Below are positions 34,612 through 43,841 of a DNA stretch of 64,000 bases, one piece after another. Both the position numbers and the translations under genes were made by a program. Numbering within the stretch: position 1 is the stretch's first letter; each line of letters opens with the position of its first letter. The notes under the pieces were generated by a model that had not been told where the DNA came from, did not search any database, and saw only the letters and a list, made by a program, of their open reading frames with translations. The DNA comes from IMCC45349 sp047219225 (GTDB lineage Bacteria > Bacteroidota > Bacteroidia > Flavobacteriales > Flavobacteriaceae), in assembly GCF_047219225.1 (NCBI RefSeq), contig NZ_CP178208.1:2480001-2544000 (forward strand), in the 5' to 3' direction.

Positions 34612-35508
34612 TTAGTTATTGTCTGTTAATTGAAGGAATTGCTCTTCTAAGCTTTCTTTACGTTTCACAAGGTGTGAAAGTGTAATTCCTTTTTCAAACA
34701 TTAATTTATTGAAAGCTGCTGCTTCCATTGGAGTATTTAAAAATGCTGTAATCAAGTCATCTTCAATTTTTATGTTACCAAAAGCACTATCTTTTTCTAA
34801 TAAGCTTAATAATTGGTCTTTATTGTTAGTTTTTAATTCAAAGAAACCATGACTAGAAATCATTTCGTCAACACGTCCAGAATAAAGCTTTTCTCCTTTG
34901 CGTAAAACCACTACATGGCTACATACTTTTTCAACTTCATCTAATAGGTGAGAGGCCAATAAAATGGTTGTGCCTCCATTAGCAATATCTTTAATAATTT
35001 CTCTAATTTGATGAATTCCTTGAGGGTCTAAACCGTTTGTTGGTTCATCTAAAATTAAAATTTCAGGGTCGTTAAGTAGTGCAGAAGCAATGGCTAAACG
35101 CTGCTTCATACCTAAAGAATAGGTTTTGAACTTACTGTCTTTTCGCTCTAAAAGTCCAACAATTTCAAGCTTTTCGTCAATTTTTGAAAAGTCAACACCT
35201 TTAATTTTACATACTAATTTCAGGTTTTGATATGCTGACATATAAGGGTAAAAGTTAGGTCGCTCTATAATTGCGCCAACTCTTTTAAGAGCATCATGTG
35301 TTGAGATATTTCCATTAAACCAATGGAAGTCGCCTTGTGTTTTATTAACTACGTTAAGTACAACACCTAAGGTTGTTGATTTACCACTACCATTTGGTCC
35401 CAAAATTCCATAAACGTTTCCTTTGTTTATGGTAAATGAAAGATCTTTAACAGCAGTAAGGTAACCGAATTTTTTTGTGAGATTATTAATCGTTAGAATT
35501 GGTTCCAA
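34612..35508 (-). CDS. ABC transporter ATP-binding protein (TTG start)
   Basis: A 298-residue ABC ATPase: Walker A GPNGSGKST (about 38-46), signature YSLGMKQRL, Walker B LILDEPTNGLDP, and H-loop LASHLLDE, then a C-terminal domain of about 80 residues found in ABC-2 drug-exporter ATPases. The start is TTG at 35508; the next possible ATG would remove the conserved N-terminal strand (ILTINNLTKKFG). It pairs with the permease immediately downstream. Confidence 0.92.
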   Translation of the reverse strand: MEPILTINNLTKKFGYLTAVKDLSFTINKGNVYGILGPNGSGKSTTLGVVLNVVNKTQGDFHWFNGNISTHDALKRVGAIIERPNFYPYMSAYQNLKLVCKIKGVDFSKIDEKLEIVGLLERKDSKFKTYSLGMKQRLAIASALLNDPEILILDEPTNGLDPQGIHQIREIIKDIANGGTTILLASHLLDEVEKVCSHVVVLRKGEKLYSGRVDEMISSHGFFELKTNNKDQLLSLLEKDSAFGNIKIEDDLITAFLNTPMEAAAFNKLMFEKGITLSHLVKRKESLEEQFLQLTDNN

Positions 35509-35603
35509 GTTGTATATTTTTTGATTGGTTATAAACGTAAGACGATACTAAGCGTTTTTTGTTACATAATGTAAAAGATAAACTAAAATACTTTATATGA
35601 AAC

Positions 35604-35636
35604 AAAAAGCGCCTTACAGATAGTAAGACGCTTTTT
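35604..35636. terminator. Rho-independent terminator, usable on both strands
   Basis: AAAAAGCGCCTTAC (35604-35617) pairs with GTAAGACGCTTTTT (35623-35636) with one mismatch. It lies after the pRiA4b ORF-3-like gene and before the ABC ATPase start. Confidence 0.82.
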
Positions 35637-35661
35637 AATATTATATAAGATGGTAATTAGA

Positions 35662-36177
35662 TTAATTCCAATTTTCATCAAAATCTAGATTGTCATAATC
35701 GTTTACATCGTAATCATTGTCATAGTCTTTAAAGTTTTCAAAAGCTTCAGCTTCAAACGATTTTTCTGGAGCTTCGGTTGGAATTTGACCATGAACAAAC
35801 ATTAAGTTTGGGTAATCTGTACCTTCAGTTATCTCAACAATTTCAGCTAATTCAACAAAAAATGTCCACATGCTTAAGAAATCGTATACATAGATTAGTT
35901 TTGTTTTTTCTTCGTTAAGAATATCTTCCAAAACTGTTTCGCTCATCAATCTAACAGTATTTATACCCTCACTCATATCAAACAAAGCAATTTCTTCGCC
36001 TTGATTCCATTCATCATCACTCACATAAAAAGAAGCCATTTCTGTACCATCAAAACCAAATGATTGTGTAATGGTATTATGGAAATCTTCTAAAGTATCG
36101 GTTTTTCTAATTTCAATATCTCTAAAAATATCCTCTTCAGTGTCGTTATCTAGTATAACTCTAAATCTGTAAATCAT
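35662..36177 (-). CDS. pRiA4b ORF-3-like family protein
   Basis: A 171-residue acidic protein. The N-terminal domain (about 1-110: YRFRVILDNDTEEDIFRDIEI, DTLEDFHNTITQSFGFDG, MASFYVSDDEWNQG) matches the plasmid pRiA4b ORF-3-like family. The C-terminus is very rich in Asp, Asn and Tyr (YDNDYDVNDYDNLDFDENWN). The family name comes from a plasmid but these genes are chromosomal and conserved in Bacteroidota; nothing mobile is seen here. Function is unknown. A TACCTTTG -7 element precedes the start. Confidence 0.82.
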   Translation of the reverse strand: MIYRFRVILDNDTEEDIFRDIEIRKTDTLEDFHNTITQSFGFDGTEMASFYVSDDEWNQGEEIALFDMSEGINTVRLMSETVLEDILNEEKTKLIYVYDFLSMWTFFVELAEIVEITEGTDYPNLMFVHGQIPTEAPEKSFEAEAFENFKDYDNDYDVNDYDNLDFDENWN

Positions 36178-36194
36178 GCCTTTTAATTAAAGTG

Positions 36195-36202
36195 CAAAGG
36201 TA
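36195..36202 (-). promoter_or_regulatory. -7 element TACCTTTG for the pRiA4b ORF-3-like gene
   Basis: A perfect TAnnTTTG match on the minus strand, 17 nt before the ATG at 36177. No well-spaced -33 TTG. Confidence 0.5.
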
Positions 36203-36212
36203 CTAAATTTTG

Positions 36213-37229
36213 TTATTTACTAAAGCGATGCAAGGTAAAAGTCATGGCGCTTAGTAAGAAAAATGCACCTACTTGATGTGCTACTCCTAACCAAACTGGT
36301 ACTTGTAATAAAATGGTAAATACGCCTAATAGAAATTGTAAACCAACAAGAATTAATAATGCATTTAACCCTTTTAATTGATAATTACTAAGTTTAAGTT
36401 TTTTACCTTTTATATAAATAATAATTATAGAAGCTAATACAATAAATGCTAGAATGCGATGTACAAATTGTACACCACTTTTCCCTTCTACAAAGTTTTT
36501 GTAAACTGGAGTTTGTTCTATTAAAACGGTGTCGTGCATAAACTTACCTTCACTCATCATTGGCCAATGGTTATGAATAAAACCTGCATCAAGTCCAGCA
36601 ACAAATGCACCATAGATAATTTGTATGATTAGTAAGCCTAAACCAACTCTTATTAGGTTTCTAAATTTGGTTTCAATTTGTTTCTTGTTAGGGAACATTA
36701 AATCTAACGCCACCCAAAATGTATATGCAAATGTTAGGAATGCAGTAGTTAAATGTGCGGCTAGTCTATAATGACTTACATCTGGTCTGTCAACCAAACC
36801 ACTTTTTACCATATACCATCCTAAAAAACCTTGAAATCCACCTAAAACCATAAGGATAATAGACTTTTTTATTGTGGATTTAGTAAGTTGTTTTTTTACT
36901 AAGAAGTATAAGAATGGAATTATAAATACAACGCCAATGAAGCGTCCTATTACACGATGAAACCACTCCCAAAAGTATATATCTTTAAAGTCTTGAAGCG
37001 AAAAATGACTATTTAGCTTTTGGTATTCTGGGTACTGTTTGTAAAGTTCAAAAGCTTCTTGCCACTCAACTTCATTCATTGGTGGAATAGTTCCAGAGAT
37101 AAGTTTATAATTTGAGATGGAAAGACCAGAATGTGTAAGTCTTGTAATACCACCTACAACTACCATTATAAAAATAAGTAAGCATCCAGTTAGAAGCCAG
37201 TAAATTACTTTTTTATTATCCTTTTTCAT
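36213..37229 (-). CDS. Heme A synthase (COX15/CtaA family)
   Basis: A 338-residue integral membrane protein with eight helices and the heme-ligating histidines of the COX15/CtaA family: GGITRLTHSGLS (after TM1), FWEWFHRVIGR, HYRLAAHLTTAF, VQFHRILAF and GVAHQVGAFFLL. It converts heme O to heme A for aa3-type terminal oxidases in the cytoplasmic membrane. It starts directly after the GNAT stop (TAA then ATG). No oxidase subunits are in the window. Confidence 0.93.
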   Translation of the reverse strand: MKKDNKKVIYWLLTGCLLIFIMVVVGGITRLTHSGLSISNYKLISGTIPPMNEVEWQEAFELYKQYPEYQKLNSHFSLQDFKDIYFWEWFHRVIGRFIGVVFIIPFLYFLVKKQLTKSTIKKSIILMVLGGFQGFLGWYMVKSGLVDRPDVSHYRLAAHLTTAFLTFAYTFWVALDLMFPNKKQIETKFRNLIRVGLGLLIIQIIYGAFVAGLDAGFIHNHWPMMSEGKFMHDTVLIEQTPVYKNFVEGKSGVQFVHRILAFIVLASIIIIYIKGKKLKLSNYQLKGLNALLILVGLQFLLGVFTILLQVPVWLGVAHQVGAFFLLSAMTFTLHRFSK

Positions 37230-37682
37230 TTATTTAAGTATTTTTTCGAAGCATACACTATTTTCTACATTTCTATATTGCCCATAATTAGCAATAGGTT
37301 TGTAGTTGTTTTTATTGTAAAACTGAACAGCTTCTACTTGTCTTTTTCCAGTTTCTAAAATGCAAGAATTAAAGTTAAGCTCTTTTGCCCAATTTTCTAA
37401 TTCGTTTAAAACTTTAGCGGCAAAACCATTACCTCTAGCTATTGGTTTTGTATACATACGTTTTATTTCTACAGAATTCTCTCCATATGCTTTAAAAGCT
37501 CCGCATGAGGTAGGTATATTATTTTCATAAACTATAACTACATGTTTTAGTACATCAATATTATTGTATTGGTGGTAAAAATCATGGTCGTCACCATCTA
37601 CGGTTTTTAGGTAAGTATCTAGTTCACTAACTAAGTCTATAAAATCTTGATTTGTAGAATCTGTACGTTTAAGTTGAACCAT
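37230..37682 (-). CDS. GNAT family N-acetyltransferase
   Basis: A 150-residue single-domain GNAT acetyltransferase. The acetyl-CoA site is the RGNGFAAKVLNELENWA segment (about 95-111; the R/Q-x-x-G-x-G/A pattern), preceded by the strand VEIKRMYTKPIARG. The substrate cannot be assigned. It lies between the CCA-adding enzyme gene (2 bp gap) and the heme A synthase gene (directly adjacent), so the three probably share a transcript. Confidence 0.88.
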   Translation of the reverse strand: MVQLKRTDSTNQDFIDLVSELDTYLKTVDGDDHDFYHQYNNIDVLKHVVIVYENNIPTSCGAFKAYGENSVEIKRMYTKPIARGNGFAAKVLNELENWAKELNFNSCILETGKRQVEAVQFYNKNNYKPIANYGQYRNVENSVCFEKILK

Positions 37683-37684
37683 CT

Positions 37685-39103
37685 TTATGAACTTACGGTT
37701 AAACCTAATTTTTCACCTTCTTTAAGCATTAATTGAAATGCTGCTTCATGTTCGTTTGGAATGTCACCTTCTAGAATAGCTTCTTTTATTTTTTCTTTAA
37801 TAATTCCAATTTCGCGTGAAGGCTTTAAGTTGAAAGTTTTCATGATTTCTTCACCAGAAACAGGTGGTTGAAAATTTCGAACGTGATCTCTAGCTTCAAC
37901 TTCTACTATCTTTTCTCTAACAATTTTAAAGTTGTTATGATATTTTTTGAACTTATTAGGGTTTTTGGTAGTGATATCTGCTTCGCAAAGTGTCATTAAA
38001 TCGTCTACATAATCACCAGCATCAAAAACTAAACGTCTTACAGCAGAATCTGTCACAATATCTTGTGCTAGCACAATTGGGCGTGAACTCATAAATACCA
38101 TTTTTTGAACAAATTTCATTTTGTCATTTAGAGGCATTTTTAGTCTTTTAAATAAATGGTATACCATTTTAGAGCCTTCAAATTCGTGTCCATGAAAAGT
38201 CCAACCTACTTTTTTGCTAAATTTTTTTGTTGGTGCTTTTCCTATGTCATGTAATAATGCAGCCCAACGTAACCATAAATTATCAGTATGTTTACTAATA
38301 TTATCAACTACTTCTAAAGTATGGTAAAAGTTATCTTTATGTTTTTGTCCTTCAACTTCTTCTACGCCTTTTAAGTTTGTAAGCTCTGGTATAATAAGCT
38401 TTAAAAGACCCGTTTTTTCAAGTAATAAAAAACCAATAGAGGGTTTACTACTTTCTAATATTTTATTAAGCTCTGTTACAATACGTTCTTTTGTGATAAT
38501 TTTAATTCTGTCACTATTTTTTGTGATAGCCTTTAACGAATTGTCTTCAATTTGAAAATTTAATTGAGTAGCAAATCGTATTGCGCGTAACATACGTAAA
38601 GGATCATCACTATATGTAACGTCAGGATTTAAGGGTGTAATAATGGTTTTGTTTTGTAAATCTTCAATACCATTAAATGGGTCTAAAAGCGCTCCAAATT
38701 TTTCTTCGCTTAAATCTAAAGCTAGCGCATTAATAGTAAAGTCTCTACGGTTTTGATCATCTTCCAAAGTACCATTTTCTACAATAGGGTTTCTACTGTC
38801 TTCATTGTATGATTCTTTACGTGCGCCAACAAATTCAATTTCAATGTCTTCAAACCTTAACATGGCAGTGCCATAAGTTTTAAAAACCTGAACTTTTGGG
38901 TTGTTTGGAAGGTTTTTTGCAACTTGTTTAGCTAGTTTAATGCCACTACCAATTGCTACAATATCAATGTCTTTATGTTTACCTCTGTCTAAAATAAAAT
39001 CACGTACAAAGCCACCAATAACGTAACAATCTACATCTATTTCTTTTGCCGATTTAGATATGATTTTAAAAATTTTATGTTCTAGTGCTTGTTTGTAATT
39101 CAT
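37685..39103 (-). CDS. CCA-adding / tRNA nucleotidyltransferase with HD domain
   Basis: A 472-residue class II nucleotidyltransferase: GGFVRDFILD and the catalytic DID (HKDIDIVAIG) near residues 31-49, QNRRDFTINALALDL, DPLRMLRAIRFA, and a C-terminal HD domain (LRWAALLHDIGKAPTK). It adds or repairs the 3' CCA of tRNAs; the HD domain may have phosphohydrolase activity. Its substrate set would include the tmRNA at 11111-11504, which lacks an encoded CCA. Whether it adds all of CCA or only part cannot be read from sequence. Confidence 0.93.
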   Translation of the reverse strand: MNYKQALEHKIFKIISKSAKEIDVDCYVIGGFVRDFILDRGKHKDIDIVAIGSGIKLAKQVAKNLPNNPKVQVFKTYGTAMLRFEDIEIEFVGARKESYNEDSRNPIVENGTLEDDQNRRDFTINALALDLSEEKFGALLDPFNGIEDLQNKTIITPLNPDVTYSDDPLRMLRAIRFATQLNFQIEDNSLKAITKNSDRIKIITKERIVTELNKILESSKPSIGFLLLEKTGLLKLIIPELTNLKGVEEVEGQKHKDNFYHTLEVVDNISKHTDNLWLRWAALLHDIGKAPTKKFSKKVGWTFHGHEFEGSKMVYHLFKRLKMPLNDKMKFVQKMVFMSSRPIVLAQDIVTDSAVRRLVFDAGDYVDDLMTLCEADITTKNPNKFKKYHNNFKIVREKIVEVEARDHVRNFQPPVSGEEIMKTFNLKPSREIGIIKEKIKEAILEGDIPNEHEAAFQLMLKEGEKLGLTVSS

Positions 39104-39133
39104 TCTTGAAATTTTAAAGCAAAAACTATTCGA

Positions 39134-39697
39134 TTATTTTCTAATGATTTTTACTTGACCATCATTATTTAGCTTAATAATTGATGAGGATTTACCTGTC
39201 TTTTTTTCGCGCTGCAAATTTACAACATAGTCTACACCTTTTAAAATCTCGGGACTTATTTCTTTAAACGATTGTGGTGTAGGTTGACCACTAATATTTG
39301 CTGAGGTAGACACAATAGCACCATTTAGTTTTCTGGTAAGTCTATAGCAAAATTCATGGTCTGGGATTCGAATTGCGATGGTTTTATCTTGTGCAATTAA
39401 ATTAGAAGCTAAATTTTGAGCTTTTTCGTAAATAATAGTAGTTGGAGTTTCAGATATTTCAATAATACTTTTTGCAGCCTCAGGAATGCTAGCTACATAT
39501 TTGCTTAACATTCTATCATCTGTTACCAAGCAAATTAAAGCTTTACTATCAACTCTTTTTTTGAGTTCGTAAACCTTTGCAACTGCTTCTTCGTTTGTGG
39601 CATCACAACCAATTCCCCAAACAGTATCGGTTGGATATAAAATAAGGCCTCCTTCTTTAAGAATTTTTAAAGCATTTTTAACTTCGGTTTGTAACAT
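39134..39697 (-). CDS. L-threonylcarbamoyladenylate synthase (TsaC/Sua5/YrdC family)
   Basis: A 187-residue YrdC-like protein that makes threonylcarbamoyl-AMP for the t6A37 modification of tRNAs. Motifs are LILYPTDTVWGIGCDATN (about 18-35), KKRVDSKALICLV, IAIRIPDHEFC and the STSANISGQPTP substrate loop. I chose the ATG at 39697; the in-frame TTG at 39721 lies inside the TAACTTTG promoter element. Only the short form is present (no Sua5 C-terminal domain). Confidence 0.93.
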   Translation of the reverse strand: MLQTEVKNALKILKEGGLILYPTDTVWGIGCDATNEEAVAKVYELKKRVDSKALICLVTDDRMLSKYVASIPEAAKSIIEISETPTTIIYEKAQNLASNLIAQDKTIAIRIPDHEFCYRLTRKLNGAIVSTSANISGQPTPQSFKEISPEILKGVDYVVNLQREKKTGKSSSIIKLNNDGQVKIIRK

Positions 39698-39718
39698 AAA
39701 ACGTAACTTATAAAGCTG

Positions 39719-39726
39719 CAAAGTTA
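39719..39726 (-). promoter_or_regulatory. -7 element TAACTTTG for the TsaC-like gene
   Basis: A perfect TAnnTTTG match on the minus strand, 21 nt before the ATG at 39697. Confidence 0.5.
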
Positions 39727-39807
39727 AACTTTAAGCTTATACTTTTTTAATTCATATCATTTAAAAGATATTTTATTTTCAATTATAAAAAGTTGTAATA
39801 TTGCCAC

Positions 39808-40554
39808 ATGAAGAAAGTATTTCAAGATAAATACAAAATACTAGAAAACGACATCGATGAGTTAATCGAATCGTTTAATAGTAAAGGAGAACAATTAAAA
39901 GACGCCAGAAATAAACTTAAAATCTTTGAGTTAAAAGATTTTAAAGTAAACATTAAGTCTTTTAAGGTGCCTAATATTATTAATCAAATAGTGTATGGCC
40001 TTTTTAGAAAAGGTAAAGCTCGTCGCTCTTTTGAGTATGCTAATAAATTATTGAGCTTAGGTATTGGAACACCAAATCCAATAGCGTATTATGAGGATTC
40101 ATCTTTCTTTTTATTCAAGAAGAGTTATTATGTTAGTGAACAGTTAAAATACGATTTAACTTTTAGAGAGTTAGATGGGGATTTTAATTACCCTAATCAT
40201 GAAAAGTTATTAAGAGCTTTTACTAGATTTACTTTTGAGCTACACCAAAAAGGAATTAATTTTTTAGATCATTCACCAGGAAATACACTTATAAAAATAA
40301 AGGATAGTAGTTACGATTTTTATTTAGTTGATTTAAATAGAATGAAGTTTGAATCTATGCCTTTTGAAAAAGGTGTAGAAAACTTTGCGCGTCTAACAAA
40401 ACATGAAGCTTTAGTAAAAGTAATGAGCGACGAATATGCAAAATGTGTTGGTAAGTCACCAGAAGAAGTTTTTAGATTAATGTGGCAACACACACAAGAA
40501 TTTAGAGGTAAAATTAGACGAAAAAAAGCTATTAAAAATAAATTAAAGGTATAG
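39808..40554 (+). CDS. Kdo-kinase / InaA-like lipopolysaccharide kinase family protein
   Basis: A 248-residue protein with a kinase-like fold of the WaaP/Kdo-kinase/InaA group. It lacks an evident glycine loop but has a catalytic-loop-like NFLDHSPGNTLIK (Asp-His-Ser-x-x-Asn, about 153-163) and a metal-site-like YLVDLNRMKF. It probably phosphorylates a core sugar such as Kdo. It starts the locus with WaaE-, TagF-, LicC- and LicD-like genes. Its ATG lies 4 nt after TAATATTG (39796-39803), so translation may be leaderless. Confidence 0.8.
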   Translation: MKKVFQDKYKILENDIDELIESFNSKGEQLKDARNKLKIFELKDFKVNIKSFKVPNIINQIVYGLFRKGKARRSFEYANKLLSLGIGTPNPIAYYEDSSFFLFKKSYYVSEQLKYDLTFRELDGDFNYPNHEKLLRAFTRFTFELHQKGINFLDHSPGNTLIKIKDSSYDFYLVDLNRMKFESMPFEKGVENFARLTKHEALVKVMSDEYAKCVGKSPEEVFRLMWQHTQEFRGKIRRKKAIKNKLKV

Positions 40555-40558
40555 GTGG

Positions 40559-41317
40559 TTATTGCCTCCCTTTTCTTAGAAGCCATAATTTAACATAGCG
40601 CATAAATACAGCATAGCACTGTACGTATCCAATTGTAAATCCAACAACTCCATCTCTAAAACCACTTTGTATTATATAGTGCTTAAAAAAGCCCCAAAAA
40701 GGTTTAATGACAAAATGATAAGGTGTTAATGTACCTGTTTTTTTATCATAGTCTTTGGCTTGTAAAGTAGCGTATCTATTAAGTTTTTCAATATACTTGT
40801 CAAAGGTTATATAGGTGTTGTGATAAAATTTGTTTTTTAGTTTATCAATTTTTTCTCCTTCAACAATAAGAGTTGCATGTACATGCTTATCTTCATATTT
40901 ACATAAATCTCTTTTAAATAATCTAATAACACCATCATTTCTCCAACCAGAATAGTTTACACGTTCTCCCATAAAATGGTTAAGCCTTCCAATCCAATAG
41001 GCATTAATTTCTTCAGGAGGATTTTTGAGTATGCTTAGAATTTCTTCTCTTAATTCTGGAGTTACACGTTCATCGGCGTCGACTAATAAAATCCATTCAT
41101 GCTTAGCTTGTGGAATAGCCCAGTTTTTTTGTGAAGCAGAATATTGATACTCTCTTCTTATAACCTTAGTTGCTAGTTTTTCTGCTATTTCAAAAGTACC
41201 ATCAGTACTGTAGCTGTCTACCACTAGTATTTCATCAGCGAAATCTACTGAAGCAATTACAGCTTCAATATTATGTGCTTCGTTTCCTGTTGGAATAATA
41301 GCAGTAAGTTTGTTCAT
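40559..41317 (-). CDS. Family 2 glycosyltransferase, WaaE/KdtX-like
   Basis: A 252-residue GT2 with the GT-A fold: IIPTGNEAHNIEAVI, ILVVDSYSTDGT, and the DxD-type LLVDADERVTPEL. The region SASQKNWAIPQAKHEW and GRLNHFMGERVNYSGWRNDG resembles WaaE/KdtX-type LPS core glucosyltransferases. It probably adds a hexose to lipid A-core at the cytosolic face. It ends 5 bp from the convergent kinase-like gene and is downstream of the TagF-like and LicC-like genes. Confidence 0.85.
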   Translation of the reverse strand: MNKLTAIIPTGNEAHNIEAVIASVDFADEILVVDSYSTDGTFEIAEKLATKVIRREYQYSASQKNWAIPQAKHEWILLVDADERVTPELREEILSILKNPPEEINAYWIGRLNHFMGERVNYSGWRNDGVIRLFKRDLCKYEDKHVHATLIVEGEKIDKLKNKFYHNTYITFDKYIEKLNRYATLQAKDYDKKTGTLTPYHFVIKPFWGFFKHYIIQSGFRDGVVGFTIGYVQCYAVFMRYVKLWLLRKGRQ

Positions 41318-41320
41318 TTA

Positions 41321-42373
41321 TTAGTTTTGTTTACTTGGCCTTCCAAAAATGGAAAATATTTTTAGTTTTCTAGTAAAAGATAATTTCCTTTTACTAGGAA
41401 CACCGTTAGTTTTTATATAATCTTCGGTTGCTTCAACCATTCTTAAAGCCGATTTTCCATCATTATATGGATGGAATTGCTGGCAAATATAAGCTCTTGA
41501 TTCTGCAAAAGGGTCTTCTTGAAGATTATTTTTAATTAATTCTTCTAATTTGTTAAAATCATTAGAGTTTTCCCAATGAATTTCTTTTGAAATATTATTA
41601 AATGTTATTGCAGGTTTGTCTAATAATAAAAATTCATAAATCACTGAAGAAGTATCACTTACCATAATATCTGCCATTAACAAAAATTTGATGATATTCT
41701 TCTCAGTTTGAAAAATAATATTAGATGTGTTAGCTGCTAATTCTTGATATTTTTCAATCCATTCTGTAGCCATTAATGGATGAAACTTTAAAAAAATCAG
41801 ATAATCCTTATTAGTACTTGCAAATGTTTTTAATTGAGAAATTAAATGAGGAGCAGAGGTTAGTTTGGGAGAAAATGTAGGTGCATAAAGTAATAATGTT
41901 TTTGCATTATGCATCTTTAAAAGTTGCTGTTTCTCCTCATTGTATATATTTTTGTCTTTACCGTATATGTCTAGTTTAGGCCAACCAGTTTCAATAACAT
42001 CAAAATCTTTATGAATGCTTTTTAAATGATTAAAAGTATTAGTAAAGTATGGTCCTTGAGTTAAGTACAAGTCAAAATAATGTCTAATCCTAAAGTGACC
42101 TTTCTTTTCGCCAGCTAATCCATGAAATATTTGCGTTTTTAAGCCTCTTAGGTAATGTGGTACTTGATTTCCTGGAACAAAAATAACATCACTATCATAA
42201 GTCTCTAAATCAGAAATGCTATTGGTGTAATTATCAGATTTATAAGGAAAATCTTTGTCTGTTTTATCTTCAATATACCAAATATAGTCATGGTTTTTTG
42301 TTTCAAGAACTTGTTTTATAGGTTCTAGAATACCAAACGCATAATTATTTTGACAAAATAGAATAAACTTCAT
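41321..42373 (-). CDS. CDP-glycerol glycerophosphotransferase-like (TagB/TagF family) protein
   Basis: A 350-residue GT-B-type polyol-phosphate transferase: an N-terminal domain with FVPGNQVPHYLRGLKTQIFHGLAGEKKGH, and a C-terminal domain with YAPTFS, FLKFHPLMA and the DIMVSDTSSVIYEFLLLDKP motif typical of TagB/TagF. Such enzymes move glycerol-phosphate or ribitol-phosphate from CDP-polyol to a lipid or glycan acceptor. In a Gram-negative the acceptor is not teichoic acid and is likely LPS or a capsule. It is between LicC-like and WaaE-like genes in one operon. Confidence 0.85.
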   Translation of the reverse strand: MKFILFCQNNYAFGILEPIKQVLETKNHDYIWYIEDKTDKDFPYKSDNYTNSISDLETYDSDVIFVPGNQVPHYLRGLKTQIFHGLAGEKKGHFRIRHYFDLYLTQGPYFTNTFNHLKSIHKDFDVIETGWPKLDIYGKDKNIYNEEKQQLLKMHNAKTLLLYAPTFSPKLTSAPHLISQLKTFASTNKDYLIFLKFHPLMATEWIEKYQELAANTSNIIFQTEKNIIKFLLMADIMVSDTSSVIYEFLLLDKPAITFNNISKEIHWENSNDFNKLEELIKNNLQEDPFAESRAYICQQFHPYNDGKSALRMVEATEDYIKTNGVPSKRKLSFTRKLKIFSIFGRPSKQN

Positions 42374-42382
42374 GTAATCTAA

Positions 42383-43063
42383 TTATAGCATTTTGTTAGC
42401 GTTCTCTAAATCTTCGGCAAAATCAATTTCCATACAATTGTACATAGAGATATCTACGGCTTTTATTTTTAAATTGTCTTTTTCAATAGCCAATTCTAAT
42501 CCTCTTTCAAAATAATCATTAGCATCACATTCTTCAAGACGTTCTATAAACTTTAAAATATCATTCGATGAAATAAAGTTGATACCAACAGCTTCTCCTA
42601 AACCATTTTTTACAGTTTTAGATAGTTCATTTATATAGCCTTCTTTTAAAGTGTATTTTACTTCTTCTTCAGCAACTTTACTTGTGTTTACAGCCACAAA
42701 TGATGTGTTTTCTTGTATATGTGGATCTAGTACATCTAGAATTTTTTGGTCAAAAACAACATCGCCATTAAACCAAAGCACAGATTTGTCTCGATGTTTT
42801 CTCAATGCTTGTAACAAGCTTTTTGAAGTATTAGTTCTATCGAAAAATGGATTGTAAACATATGTTAACTCTGGAAAACGCTCCATAATTAAGTCTTTTT
42901 TAAATCCAACCACAACATTAATATCATCTATATCATATTTAGAAGCAATGTTATCGGTTTGCATTTTCATAATGCTTTTACCATTTTTTAAAGGTGTTAG
43001 AGGTTTTGGAAACGGGTTTCCTAATCTTGAACCAATGCCTGCAGCAAGTATTATTATTTTCAT
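42383..43063 (-). CDS. NTP transferase, LicC-like (phosphocholine cytidylyltransferase-type)
   Basis: A 226-residue sugar-nucleotidyltransferase fold: IIILAAGIGSRLGNPFPKPL (nucleotide loop, residues 3-22), VVVGFKKDLI, and YNPFFDRTNTSKSLLQALR with LWFNGDVVFD, a pattern close to LicC-type phosphocholine cytidylyltransferases. It would activate a phosphorylated alcohol or sugar with CTP (or another NTP). Context with LicD-like and TagD-like genes supports a CDP-activated head group. The exact substrate is uncertain. Confidence 0.82.
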   Translation of the reverse strand: MKIIILAAGIGSRLGNPFPKPLTPLKNGKSIMKMQTDNIASKYDIDDINVVVGFKKDLIMERFPELTYVYNPFFDRTNTSKSLLQALRKHRDKSVLWFNGDVVFDQKILDVLDPHIQENTSFVAVNTSKVAEEEVKYTLKEGYINELSKTVKNGLGEAVGINFISSNDILKFIERLEECDANDYFERGLELAIEKDNLKIKAVDISMYNCMEIDFAEDLENANKML

Positions 43064-43145
43064 CTATAGAATTACTTTATGTAAGTTTTCAAATTTATGG
43101 TAAATAGCGTAGTAAAAAAACTATTTTGTCATTTATCAATGCATA

Positions 43146-43176
43146 TTTGACAAGGACTTTGTTTTTTGTAGTTTTG
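43146..43176 (+). promoter_or_regulatory. Promoter TTTG-N19-TAGTTTTG
   Basis: TTTG at 43146-43149 and TAGTTTTG at 43169-43176, 19 bp apart, match the Bacteroidota vegetative promoter exactly. They lie 38 bp before the ATG at 43215. Confidence 0.8.
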
Positions 43177-43214
43177 CAATTCAAATATTCCTGTTTAGGA
43201 AGTTAAATAGAATA

Positions 43215-43841
43215 ATGGAAAATATTAACATAGAAGCACTATCTGGAAAATATTCAAATTGGCAATTTGAGTTTAATAAATCAAGTCAAGGTATTTTGTG
43301 GATTAATGGAGAAAGCAGTAATGATATTGATGAAATGTTTGATATGCTTAAAGAAATAAGTGCAAAATTTAATAATAATGTTTCTATAAAAATTAGTAAT
43401 ACTACTAGAATTAGTATTGCATTACAAAAAAAACGAGAAGGTTCTAAATATAGTAGAATGTATACTTCTGGGTGTTTTGATATTTTTCATTATGGTCATT
43501 TAAATATCTTAAAGCGTACTAAAGAAATTTGTGATTATTTAATTGTTGGAGTGTCTACAGATGAATTAATTGAAAAAGAGAAAGGACGAAAACCAGTAAT
43601 TCCATTTAATGAACGTTTAAATGTTGTAAAAGCAATTAAGTATGTAGATGAAGTAATTCCTCAAGTAGATAAGAATAAGCAACGTGTTGTAGATGAATAC
43701 AAGATTGATGCTATTTCAGTTGGGGATGACTGGAGAGGGCGTTTTCCAAAAACAACATGTCCAGTTGAGTATTTTACTTATACGGCAAGTGTAAGTAGTA
43801 CAATTTTAAAAGAAGCGTTAAAGTTAAAGCCGAAAATTTAA
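43215..43841 (+). CDS. TagD-like glycerol-3-phosphate cytidylyltransferase with N-terminal extension
   Basis: A 208-residue protein. Residues 1-75 are an extension without a recognised family. From about 80 it is a cytidylyltransferase: MYTSGCFDIFHYGHLNIL (HxGH motif HYGH), DYLIVGVSTDELI, FNERLNVVKAIKYVDEVI, and SVGDDWRGRFP plus SSTILKEAL as in TagD. It likely makes CDP-glycerol or a related CDP-polyol for the TagF-like enzyme. It has its own promoter and lies between oppositely oriented genes, overlapping the LicD-like gene end by 4 bp. Confidence 0.85.
   Translation: MENINIEALSGKYSNWQFEFNKSSQGILWINGESSNDIDEMFDMLKEISAKFNNNVSIKISNTTRISIALQKKREGSKYSRMYTSGCFDIFHYGHLNILKRTKEICDYLIVGVSTDELIEKEKGRKPVIPFNERLNVVKAIKYVDEVIPQVDKNKQRVVDEYKIDAISVGDDWRGRFPKTTCPVEYFTYTASVSSTILKEALKLKPKI

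Noticed and set aside
35662..36177. Mobile element suggested by the pRiA4b ORF-3 family name
   Set aside because: No inverted ends, transposase or target duplication is present; the family is widely chromosomal.
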